Part shown: one piece after another, positions 14,381-25,300 of the stretch
Layout of the letters: each line of letters opens with the position of its first letter
Position numbering within the stretch: the stretch's first letter is position 1
Assembly (NCBI GenBank): GCA_034008185.1
Contig: CM067082.1
Span: forward strand, 85,869,684-85,933,683
DNA length: 64,000 bases
Direction: 5' to 3'
Origin: Gorsachius magnificus
Taxonomy: Eukaryota; Chordata; Aves; Pelecaniformes; Ardeidae
Position numbers and translations under genes: made by a program
The notes under the pieces: model-generated
The model's input: the letters and a program-made list of their open reading frames with translations, nothing else
What the model was told of the DNA's origin: nothing
Databases searched by the model: none

Positions 14381-15154
14381 TGCGCTGCTTAATTTATCTG
14401 CAAATTTCTAATAGAAAACAAATTCAAGCATAGCAATGACTTGAACAGAACCTGATCAAAATTTTTGCTTGCCTTTTTTTTAACATATTGTCATAATTGC
14501 TGATTATTCTACAGATTTAAAAATAAGCAATAAAACCCTATACTGAATGTTCCACTTGCGCTAGGCAAAGCTTGCTGCCAATTCGTGACTTAACAGCACT
14601 TGAGTTATTGTTGTAGTTAGGTTCTTTTTCTCCTGCAAAATTTAGGAGCTTTGTGAAAAAGGGAAACCTTGCATAAAGTGATGTGGTGCTTTCTGCTAAA
14701 AGCTGCAACTCAACAAATTTAGAAAAGGACTTGGTGGTGAAAATGTATTTTAAAGCTCCCAATCCTTGGTGATGGAAGTCTAACGTTCTGCTGTGCCAAT
14801 CTGTTAATTGTTAAAAGTAGGGTGAGACTGCTTATTATTAGCTCTTTGGAAAGTAAAGAAAGAACTAGTGAATTTTTGTCACCTCCTGAAATGTCAGGGA
14901 ATGCTCTTTAAAGAAAGCACACAATGCAGCTTGTGATACTTTTAAGTATCAAGGTCCAGGAGACGAGAACTCTGTTCATCTCTGGTGTTAATATTTAAAA
15001 TGGACCATGTATTTAGTCATTTAATTCAGATGCTGTGTATTTTTAAATGAAACAGGATCAATAAGAACTTAGTAACTGGGTGAGGGGTTTTAAATCTCAC
15101 ACATCTTTCACACTCGATGAGAGAAAAGGTCAGCAGCAGAATAATGTATCTGGT

Positions 15155-15456
15155 TACAGGTAGCTTAATGAAGTTTTATTGTCAAAGTAGGGCAGGAACT
15201 ATTTCATCACATGGGACATACAAGCACACAGATTTCAAGACTAGCTTGCACACTATTATAAATCACAGAAATATATTTTAGAACATATGAACCATTAGAA
15301 AATAGTACTTTGGTTGCCAGAAACTGAGTCTCTCGGCCATTTCTTTTGCTGAACAGAAAAGCTCAGACATGTGCAGTGAGTTTGAGCATCTGAATGTGAC
15401 ACTGCAGGATGCTGAAGATGGTCCAGCGTTGCTTCAGGATCAGAGTCTTCTCATAG
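15155..15456 (-). other. LYRM4: LYRM4 3'UTR
   Basis: Runs from the TAG stop (15457-15459) to about 20 bases past the minus-strand AATAAA at 15175-15180, giving about 300 bases. An overlapping minus-strand ORF covering 15363-15581 is in a different frame from the LYRM4 coding frame and is a shadow. The exact cleavage site is an estimate. Confidence 0.6.
15175..15180 (-). terminator. LYRM4: Poly(A) signal of LYRM4 (AATAAA on the minus strand)
   Basis: TTTATT on the plus strand reads AATAAA on the minus strand, about 280 bases past the LYRM4 stop codon. It is the nearest canonical hexamer downstream of the stop. Confidence 0.6.
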
Positions 15457-15519
15457 CTATGTGTTTTCTGGACCCTCAATAACCAGTTTCTGTGTGGAAT
15501 ACAGTTGGCCAATAGTAAC
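15457..15519 (-). CDS. LYRM4: LYR motif-containing protein 4 (ISD11), last coding exon
   Basis: Partial CDS. On the minus strand the acceptor TTTGATTTCAG is followed by 20 codons reading VTIGQLYSTQKLVIEGPENT and then TAG. This matches the C-terminus of vertebrate ISD11 (human ends VHIGQLYSTDKLIIE plus a short variable tail), and the exon begins in phase 0 exactly where human residue 70 begins. The product would end two residues short of human (89 against 91). ISD11 is a small mitochondrial matrix protein that stabilises the cysteine desulfurase NFS1, together with acyl carrier protein, for iron-sulfur cluster assembly. The LYR motif and the residue equivalent to human Arg68 belong to earlier exons, which I could not find in this window. 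Orientation, convergent with PPP1R3G, agrees with amniote synteny. Confidence 0.92.
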   Translation of the reverse strand, partial: VTIGQLYSTQKLVIEGPENT

Positions 15520-17364
15520 CTGAAATCAAACCAAAATATCAGAAAGCTGAAAATGGAAAGTAAACAGGTTATAATTTCCACTTCACAACAGAGATTAAAA
15601 ACAAACCAAGAACTGAGTAGGCCATATATTAAGCTTTTTCATAATGACACTTTTCTTTCGGTAAGCATTTTTTGTGAATAATACTGTTGTCAGCCTAGAC
15701 CTTAAGAAAAATAACCCATACATAAGATATCTGTATATGTAAAATCTTAAAATAATGACATTGAGGAATACTGTTCAAAGACTCATATTAAAAGTTAACG
15801 CTAGAAGTTACTACAGAGGAAAAGCAAACAGGCTGTACGTTTAAAAAAGAAAATATAAATAAAATGAAACAAAAAGATGGATGTAGTCAGCAGATACTTC
15901 TTATTACCCTTTTTGGGTGGAAAGCCTAGATACAAATTGCATGGTATGGTATTGTTTTCCAGTTCCTTTGGAACCCTGATTTAATTTACCTTACAAATGG
16001 TGAAAAGTTCCACAGCTAGTTCACCAGTAACATTTTACACAGACTGGAACTGACCCCTGGTTCATGAGATGGTATTCACACCTCATGTATTTATGCTTTC
16101 CAGTGCGATGAGGAAATTAAAAATGACAAAAATGCAACACTGATGCCTTGATTCCTCTTGCTCTTTAGTCCTTCCTAGTCTGCATTGTGACATTGGTAAA
16201 TTGTAGTCAGATGCACAGTTGGTGACAGTCACATGCAGCTCTTCGATCAACACTTGAGGTGTGGAACAAAGAAGTTTCATGCAAATAAGCTAATGTAAGC
16301 AGGAGAAGACATTTATTTTAAAAGTATGGATTTTGGAGACTAATTTTTAATGGCTATTATGCCCTTTCTCACCCCTACTTTCTCCCCAAGGCCTGGATAC
16401 ACAGTAGCTATGTGTCCTTTTCACAAAAAAAAAGTTAATCTATTTAATTATGGAATTAGGGCAAAAAAGGCTAGATGCTTAATTACTCTAACCACAATAT
16501 ATTTAGTAGAATTTAACACTGCACAAACTAAGCCTGACAGCAGGTCAGGCTCTCTAAGTAGTAAAAAAATGCAGGAAAGAAATTTTTCAGCATTTTTCAT
16601 TTATCATTTTTGAGGGGAAAAAAATCCTGGCAGCTCTTAAATAAAAATTTCTCATCTATGCCCACACTCACATAAAATGTAAATAATATTGCCTTTTAGG
16701 AAACAAACTATTTCATCTTGATAAACAGCCTTGTCTGAAACTTGTAACGCATTGATTTTAATCTTGAAATATTTATTACAAGGGAGGATTTATGAGCCAT
16801 TCTTAAAGGAACAGAAGTTCTCCTTGCCAGCAAATGTTCCCCTCTTTTGGCACTCAGAACTAAGTAACAGCAAGCAAACAACTCTTGATTGTTTTTAAAA
16901 TTACTTACGAAGTATGTTGCATAGGGAATATTTAAAACAAAGGCCGGACACAAGTGCAGCATGTGTTACCAACAGAAATTTTAAGCTGTTGACAAGTGTT
17001 ACTTGTCCAAGAGAACTCGCTGCTCTGGGTGATGTGGCAGCTATACATTTTAGTTGCTGCCTTACCACAAACCACACTGTAGTACTTAATTTTTGTATAC
17101 TGTGTGTTGGAGCCCAAAGAATCTTTAATCCTTTCCCACACAGTAGAGCAAATTTAATGGGAGGCTCAGAGGGAGATTACAAAAACGCTGAAACCTGAAT
17201 TGCTTTTTTTTTTTTCCTCCACCAACTGGGGAGATAGATGAGGCTGAGTACGTGACTTCTCAGTCTGTCGTGTTCAGCAGGGGAAGATGGCTTTGCAAGG
17301 AGAAAGGTACGAGCTGTTGGTTGCTGTCCCTGTGCCAAATGGCAATGTTATCTACTGCTGTTAC

Positions 17365-17530
17365 CTCCTGCCTCGAACGCAGCGCAGTCGTAGGTGCGCG
17401 TGTTGAGCTGCTTCCTCAGCTAACCACAGGCACACACGCGGCCACCAGCGCCGCGCTGTCTGCCCGTGCCGGGCTGCCCCAGCTCGCCTGCTCCCCTGCC
17501 TCCCTTCCAGGAGCTACGCCACGACATTTT
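17365..17530. promoter_or_regulatory. Small intronic CpG-dense patch
   Basis: About 16 CpGs in roughly 165 bases with GC well above 60%, set in AT-rich, CpG-poor intron. It carries GCGCG and GCCGCGC clusters. It is too small for a classical island but could be an unmethylated enhancer or a minor promoter. A polypyrimidine stretch with CAG at 17500-17510 also gives it an exon-like appearance. No coding homology is visible. Confidence 0.4.
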
Positions 17531-17554
17531 CAGCTGAACTTTGAAATGTAAGGA

Positions 17555-17579
17555 TTTTTTTTTTTTTTTTTTTTTTTTT
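17555..17579 (+). repeat. T25 homopolymer
   Basis: Uninterrupted run of 25 T followed by AAAA, immediately right of the CpG-dense patch. It could mark the 3' end of a minus-strand retrocopy lying to the right, but that sequence is not recognised. Confidence 0.9.
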
Positions 17580-18644
17580 AAAACCGCTAGCCTTGAATTT
17601 CTAACATTATGATCAAGCCTTTCCCATGTACTTTAGACAAAACAAATAGACCTTCTGTTTATAGCTGCTGAAAAATTCACATCTATAAACATCCACTGCC
17701 TCAGCAGAAAGACTGCACCGCTATTTACACACTGATACTCATTAACCCTCGGAATCAAACCAGCGTTCTCACAGCGTCCTCCCCGATGCTAAGTCTAAAG
17801 AAAGCACTTAAGCAGCAAGCATCGCCGCAGATCGTTCTCCCAAATTAAAGACTTAAGTGGCTCTCTGTTGCGCTCTTTTTTCATCCTGTGCGTTTGTAGC
17901 TTGTACACCTCATGCCACCGACTCGTCGGGTGGGTGGTGGGAAGCCAGTGCAGAGGTCAGTGTCAGGGTATTTTCATTAATCACAGGAAGCTTTTGTGGA
18001 AAATGGCTCTGCCATTCGCTCAGCAGCTTTGTTACCCTGAATTGTATTTACCTCCGCAAGGTAACACATTGCAATTAAATTCTGCAGGAAAGAATGCAGA
18101 ATAACGAACCACTCTGTCATGACCAGAAGACAATAAAAAAAATCCCATAAAAGCTGCTTTTCAGATTTAACTGGATTACTTGATGCTTAAATTCTGCCTG
18201 CAAAATTATGTACTTTAAAAATAAGTCAGACAAGTCCAACCCTCAAAACCTGACAATTTGTCCGTGTTCAAACATTTAGTACAAGTCTATACAGTCAACT
18301 TTTCTTCTGAACTTGAAAAACTTAATCGTGCCTTCCATCTGAATCCAGGACAAAGTTTAGGGTTTCAAAATGGGATTTATCAGCAGATGTGAGACAACAA
18401 ATGGGGAAAAAAAGAAATTACTGAACAGTAAGCACTGGTCCATCCTGTAACCCAACCATTCCCTGGTTATTAGGTGTTTGTGTGTTCATACAGGAAGAGC
18501 ACTTTTCCATGCTCATGGCTGGCAGCAGCAATCACAGGGAGGAGCTGCTTCATGGAATCTTTCACTGCTGTTGGGAAAAAAGCAAGTAGGAGAGGTTTTC
18601 CCCAGCTAACAGAGTATCAGAGATGTGTATGAGGAGGTGCAGTA

Positions 18645-18695
18645 AGAATTAAATAGTAGAATTAAGTAAGAAGAATTCAGAATTAAGAAAGAAGA
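18645..18695 (+). repeat. Degenerate AGAATTAA tandem repeat
   Basis: AGAATTAA occurs at 18645, 18658 and 18679, with related AGAATTC and AGAATG between and after them. It sits directly against the 5' end of the following CR1 copy. Confidence 0.7.
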
Positions 18696-19085
18696 ATGTT
18701 TAGCCTGGAGAAGAGAAGGCTGTGGGGAGACCTGATTGCAGCCTTTCAGTACTTAAAGGGGGCCTATAGGAAAGACAGGGACAATCTTTTTAGTAGGGCC
18801 AGCTGTGACAGGACAAGGGGTAACAGTTTTAAACTAAAACAGGGTAGGTTTAGACTGGATATAAGGAAGAAATTCTTTACAATGAGGGTGGTGAAACACT
18901 GGAATGGGTTGCCCTGAGAGGTGGTGGAGGCCCCATCCCTGGAAACATTCAAGGTCAAGTTGGATGGGGCTCTGAGCAACCTGATCTAGTTAGTGGTGTC
19001 CCTGCTCACTGCAGGGGGGTTGGACTAAATGACCCCTAAAGGTCCCCTCTAACCCAAAACATTCTATGATTCCATCATTCTATGA
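18694..19085 (+). mobile_element. CR1 LINE 3' end, 5'-truncated
   Basis: Contains the conserved end of the CR1 reverse-transcriptase ORF ([21 protein letters not shown] at its start, then RQ GKF-type residues through [20 protein letters not shown]) and the 3'UTR GGGGGGTTGGACTAAATGAC. It finishes in ATTCTATG-type octamers. The frame is interrupted by a stop near 18918, so it is inactive. It shares its distinctive 3' sequence (CTGATCTAGTTAGTGGTGTC) with the copy at 34369, indicating the same subfamily. Confidence 0.95.
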
Positions 19086-20830
19086 ATTAAAGAGGTAGAA
19101 CTAAATATTGAAAAAAAAATCACGATGTCCTGAAGTCATGAGAAGAACATGCTATCACCCTAAAAATTCAAACGAATCCAGTCTAACTGCCAGCTCTGAA
19201 CTCTGTCCTCACAGATGGTCTATGGCTGGGCAGTGCCTGACTCTCAGGGTCACCTGTGGCTGCTGAGCAGGTTCTGTGTAGCTTCCATGCCAAACCATGC
19301 AAGGGATACAACAGCAGCGGGACAGTGTTGAACTGGGAGGTCACCTGAATCCTATGGGCTGCCTTCCTATCCGAAACAGCCAGTCAAGTAGATCCTGCAG
19401 ACCCATTGCCACAGCTTGCAACATACTACTGGAAGATCTTCAGCTGTTAAAGTATGTGGTGTGCCTTGTGGTTTTTACCCATATGAAATTTTACTTTGCA
19501 GCTCAGAGTTGAGGTAGAAGCGACTGCTCCTATTTCTGCAGGGATAAAAATAAGGTGCTAAACTGAGTGTTACATTTTTTTTCTGAATTTGCCTTGGTCA
19601 TTTTAAAGTGCACGGGTCTGCTCTGAAAAGTATGATGGCATCTTTCCTTGACAGCTCTGTATATATTCAAAATGTCTATCCACTTTAATAAACACCACAT
19701 TTTCCCCTCCTTACTTGTGTTGGTTCTGCAGTACAAAGGTAGCCAGGCATCTCTTTCCCCCCATGTACTTTACAGAATTGTAATTGCGAGCTCCAACAAA
19801 TCCTGCTGAGCCCTGATGAAGATACTTTTTCTCACTGTCACCGAACTACTCATGGTCATCTTCCTGCCAAACCTGACAATCTCCAAACTACTAGCTACCT
19901 GCTTGGGTGAGGTCTCACTGGCAAATTTCAGCGTGAATGCCTTAAAATTACTCAGGTAAGTAGCTAGGCAGCAGGCCTGAGAAAAGGCAACGTCCAAAAG
20001 GAAGTGGCAACGTACAGCCAAAGCCTACACCCCCATGGGTGGATCTGAAGGATGGCTACAGCTTCAGTAATCAAATGCAAAGTCAAACTGACAGGAAATC
20101 TGGCATGTAGTATCTCTTAGCAGGATGGACACACAAAAAGGAAAGACAACAAAGTAGGTTGTCAGGCCTTGAAGGAATCTTAGCACCTTGCAGAGCTGGT
20201 GACATGTCTTGACTGAGTTCCCCAGCACACAGAAGCATCATCTTCCTAATGGCAATCAGGGTATGTTCTTCTGTAAATCAATGCGATATGACTATACAGG
20301 CTCTCGTAAGGGAACTTGTACCATTGCTTTCGAAGCTAAGTCAATGTAAGTCACACAGAGGAGTTTACTTTCTCTGTCCCTTCTATGACTCACCCCATTT
20401 GTAACACATATAAGAAAAATAACAAACAGCTGTGTTCATTTAATAACTCTCCACTCATTACAAACTCAATGCAGTTTCTGAAATAATCCCTAGGGAACAA
20501 TTCTCTGTCCTCATAGGCAAACCAACCCCAGGGATTTTTCATGCCACTGCGTATTTTTTGATGGCAGACAAAAGCAGGAGCAGCCCAACAGGAGATGGTG
20601 CAACACTCTTACTCCATGCAGAATCCCCTAATTGGTAAAGACAAGGCCTAAACACATAAAAGTGCCACCAGAGCATAGGAATATGAAAACATCATAAGAC
20701 AGATATTCCTATAGCTCTCAATTATTTAAAAATTGATTTCCAGAGAGGGTCATCACAAGAGAAATAAAAAAATGTTTGTTATGAAGGTGATAACTAAAGT
20801 TGATGCGCTACAGATGGTTTTACATTAAAC

Positions 20831-20892
20831 ATTTACATATATAAAATTATATATAGGTTGTTATATATACACTATATATGTGAAAATATATT
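20831..20892. repeat. AT-rich imperfect (TA)n tract
   Basis: Repeated ATATATA blocks broken by AAATT, GGTTG and CAC interruptions. It can fold into several small hairpins. Confidence 0.8.
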
Positions 20893-21060
20893 AAAAAAAC
20901 AATCTCTATATAAGCAAGCCATCTTCTCTCTTTTGTTGCAAATTTGCTTGCAGGGAAGAAATGGTTACCTTATTACAGCCAGAGATCACATATAAATATA
21001 TGCATTTTCACAGTTCTTTATTATGGAGAAAAAGTTAAAAGTCCTGTTAATATATCTATT

Positions 21061-21079
21061 ACACACACATATATATATT
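21061..21079. repeat. (AC)4(AT)5 compound microsatellite
   Basis: ACACACAC followed directly by ATATATATAT. It is short and probably variable between individuals. Confidence 0.85.
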
Positions 21080-22359
21080 TTAAATGAGATTGGTTTGTCC
21101 TGTTACACATAGGTTACATATACATAGGTTATTTCAGTTCTGAAGAACTGGAATCAATACAGAAAAAAATGTATGATTTTGGAGACATTTCCCTTATTTT
21201 CAGTGATTCCATTTGGCTACACAGGAATGGGAAAGGCAGTGAAGGAAAGCACAGAGCTGAGAAGTTAAAACTATTGTATATTTTACTTCTGCCTGTGTTT
21301 TACAAATGCTGTTTTCTTTGTTCCTTTGTGCCAGAACATCTTCTGTAGCCACTGCTACATTAAGCTTTTGAAAAGGCAAGAAAAATTAATTTATAGCTAT
21401 CATTTGCTGGCTTTCACTAAGTAGGAAGATGTGAAGTAAACTGGCTAATAGCTGAGAATTTATCTGGAAGTTATTTCTCTTAATAATGATAAATTGTGTA
21501 ATTTTATTAGAACCATATACACTGTATCTTGGTACACCTGTATTCAGCCTATCAGAAGCAGGATGATTTATTTAATACTCTTATTAATTTTTTTCTGTGG
21601 GGTCTCCCTGAAGAGATACTCTTCAGTGAAAAGAGCAGAGAATCATATCTAATCCAGCAATGAAATACTGTAAGCATATACACTCATGTATTTGTATATG
21701 ATGATCTACAGTAGCAAGGGATTATTTTTAATTGCTGATTATTTCTCAGTTAAGAGAACCTCTTTTTTTTTTTTAAAAAAAATTATACAGACATGCTACT
21801 ATCCTTACAGACAACATGGGCATGTCAGACAGGGCCTTTGCTCCAAATAGCTATGCACTTGATAGAGCTTGAGCTAACAAGTAAGGGTCCTCAACAGAGA
21901 AAGGAAAACATTGGAAAGCCAAGTGGACAAGATCATGTGGTCCTTCAGTGACGTCACACTGTTTCGCTTCTCTCATTTCCTGCAAGCCTCTCAGCCTACA
22001 GGAAAAAGGAGAGTGACAAGGAAAGTGCCATCTTAAAAGTACGCGGGGCCCAACACCAAGATGGCACAGGCAGCAGCTTGCTGTGAAGGGGAAGAAGCAG
22101 CCCTCCACTGCGGCAAAGGTAACCTTACAAAGATCTCAGTGCATCGCAGGAAAGCAAGCAGCAACAGATTTTGGGCTTAAGCAGCCAGGTGAAGGTTTGA
22201 TACAACACACATCCAAGGAGGAAGCAGATCTGCAGAGGTAACTCTGACGCAGCGTGATCTTTGCATGCTTTCAGCATCCTGGCAACCTCCAGGCTCCCAC
22301 CTCTCTTCTCTTCCTATGTGTTACCTGCTAATGTATTTCAGCATCTTGCCTCTTCTCTT

Positions 22360-22396
22360 TTTTACATATTTTACATTTTACACACTTTACATATAA
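22360..22396 (+). repeat. TTTACA-type short tandem repeat
   Basis: Five near-copies of TTTTACA(T/C) in a row with small spacers. Confidence 0.7.
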
Positions 22397-25300
22397 AACC
22401 TCTACCTCCACAGAGCAGCTCAAACTCTTTGGAAAGCCAAACACAGAAGCAGCAGGTCATCTAAAGAGTCAGTCCTGTGTGGGTAAAGAGTAGAAACTTA
22501 ATATAGGCTGATTTCAACATAGCATGTAGAAGAGAAAAATCACACAGCTAAGATGCTGAGTGCGGCAAGGAAAGGAATACAAAACACTAGCACTTGAAAA
22601 TACAGAGACAAAGACCTGGATAACATTGTGCTGAGTATGGTATAACAGGTACTCTAGTAATGCTGAGACATTTGGTATGTAAATGCCCGAACTATTCACA
22701 GAGGACCCTATGTTGTGTAGCAACTACATAAGCAGAATTCATCAAAGCCAGTGGGAGTGCCTGCCTTACTTTTGTCAGTAGTATAATACAACAGCCACTG
22801 TCACAAAACACACATTCTGCACTATGTCCAGGAAAATACCGTAATGTTTGTGTATCGCAGATAAACTAACTCCACAATACATACAAAGACTAAACTGTCA
22901 TTGTAAAAAGAAAATACTTCACTCCTCAGTGTCCTCTTGGTTCACTAATTGTGAGAGATTTTTAGAATGAAACACTGAAGAAAATTTAGTCCTTATAGAC
23001 AGGTATAAACAAATAATAAATATGCTTACTGAGAAGTATGATAAAGGAATTTCATAGCACTAATAGGCTTTCATACTGTGCGTTCCTGCAGAAGTAAAAT
23101 GAGCTGCCACTTTACGCTCGACAATTATTTAAAGTTCTTCTTTTAGTGCGTTCGTATTTGAAGTCAGATGCTAGAAATACAAGGTACTGAAAGAATTAAC
23201 TTTAGCCTTACTGCTCATGTAAACTGGGGAATGTGGCTGCTGGGAAGAGCTGCAAAACAGTCACACAAGGACATATGTGGCATATTTGTAGGCTAATGTC
23301 TTTCAGAAAGTTACTTATCCACCTGTGCCCTCTCCTTTTTTTCAATACAGCACATCACCTTCTACATTTATCCTCCCTCCTAGTTCCAGAAAATTTCTGT
23401 AAAATTTCTGATTTTGTCCCAAACCACTGGAACTTAGAGAAAGTTCCAGAGACAGCGAGTAGTGCATGGACTTTCTGTGTTTTTAACTAAGATTTGCCTG
23501 TCTAAATGATGATATCTAAAGCTTTGAAAAGCTTGCATGTTTTATCTTCACCATATTTTTAAGTGAATGATACATAAAGTAAGTGCGAGGCATCAAAATA
23601 CGTGCACTGGGAAAGGCTGAACTTCAGGAGCTAAGGCATCTTGAGACAGCAGGTGCCAAGGTATTAAGGACTGAAAAGCAAGACTGGCTGGCTGTAGTTC
23701 TGGGAAAACACATCTGAGGGTCTACGTACAAGAAACGTGCCAGAGAATATGTCGGAGCTCACCCAAATCAAAAGTAGTGCAGGAGTGTGCAAGCCCAGCA
23801 CAGTGAGAACAGCCAAAGTCGATGATTCTTCAATGAAGAAAATGCTGTCAGGGCAGTGGCACAAGGCAATGCAGATAGCTCTAGAAAATGTGTTTGGCTG
23901 GGCAGCATGGAAAACCTTGGTCACCTGCTGCCTTTGAAGCCAGCAGCTATTCTGATCCCAGCTGGGCCTGCGCTTGCTTCCATCCGAAGTTCATACCTGT
24001 AGTACCCTACATGGCACAAGTTACCCATGCACATTCACTACATTTCCACTTTGATTTTTATAAGCGATGAGTTTTCACAGTATCTGCAGTGCCAAAGCAT
24101 GTGACCACACGTACACCTGCAGCGATAACTCCATGAGAGAAACAGGTAAACAAGTATACAACGTGGATTATACTTGAGGACTCTCCAGTGGGAGCTGAGG
24201 GGACACTGCTCCTTGCAGGATATACAGAAAGTATACAGGTAGCAGAAGTGCAGAGAGGTATAGTTACTCTCAGAGCTCAGATCTTAGATTACCCATTTGA
24301 ACAAAAGAATTCACCGTAACTAGGAGAACTGTGGCCATTAAGACAGGTTGGCACAGTCACCTACTACAGAAAGATGCACCAAATAAGGCAAATGTTTCTC
24401 CTTTTGAGCAGAACATACTTGTGTACATCTGGTAAGGCAATATGGTATTTAACTAAATAAACTTGGATTTGTTCTTTTATTTATTCTGAATCTTATCCAA
24501 TATACCAAAAATACCGGGGAAAAGTTCAGGTGACTCAGAACTGTAATACTGTTTGACCTAGCAATTTACATTTTCTGCTTTGTTAATGGCCTTTAAAGCC
24601 ACAAGAATATTTAAAAAAAGAAAAGGCATTTTAATCTGCTACTGATGCTGTATTTCGGAGGTGAAAGACACAGTGAGCTGCTGAATTTTTATATGAACGT
24701 ATGTTAGCCGCAGTTTAATTATTCGGTGGTGATACATCTGCTTCAAGACACCAAGACTGTCCTTACTGAGATTCCTAGTGCTGGTTACAGGATGGCACCA
24801 GGTACACTGCATTTCATAAAACTGCCAGGTGCTTTAACACCACTTTAAAGTAACAAGGCCCTTCAGCGTTCTGGAGGGAAAAAAAAATAAAGTCAGGCCT
24901 GTAACATATAGACTTTTCCAAGACTTAAGACACAGAGAAACTCCTTGTTTTCCTGTTCTTCAAGAAGGCTAAACCCAACAATTAAACTTAATTTTATATG
25001 AGGAACGACTTACTTTAAGGTTCCAATGTCTTTCTCTCCACTGATGTTACCTTACACACACCTCAGACATGACTACAGGCTGAGCTCTTCTCTGTGCACA
25101 TTCAAATTACAAAATTACATTTGAAAGAACAGAAATAACTAACTGAATTTATCTTTAGAAATTATACCTATATTTCTGAAGATAAATTTCGTATTGGATG
25201 TTTTTGATTCAATCTGTATCTTCACCCAGAAAAGAGCACCTCATCTATGTAACTACTTACATGTCAAGTCCCTATTGCAGTGTTTAGCTGATCTGTAAGT

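Larger units (their letters stand above)
8016..15154. other. Intergenic region between convergent PPP1R3G and LYRM4
   Basis: About 7 kb of AT-rich sequence without recognisable exons; all ORFs are short and unrelated to known families. It contains a MIR-like remnant (9859-9952), a possible ancient repeat (10612-10656), a C9 run (10215-10223) and a 10-bp perfect inverted repeat (14349-14380). Both flanking genes end toward this space, so alternative longer 3'UTRs may extend into it. Confidence 0.6.
15520..18693 (-). other. LYRM4: LYRM4 intron, 3' part
   Basis: Begins with the splice acceptor AG at 15520-15521 (minus strand) preceded by a T-rich tract. AT-rich with no recognised exon. It includes the CpG-dense patch at 17365-17530, a T12 run (17204-17215), a T25 run (17555-17579) and an AGAATTAA-type repeat (18645-18695) just before the CR1 copy. 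Confidence 0.7.

Noticed and set aside
15363..15581. Minus-strand 72-codon ORF over the LYRM4 exon
   Set aside because: It is out of frame with the conserved LYRM4 C-terminus and crosses the splice acceptor.
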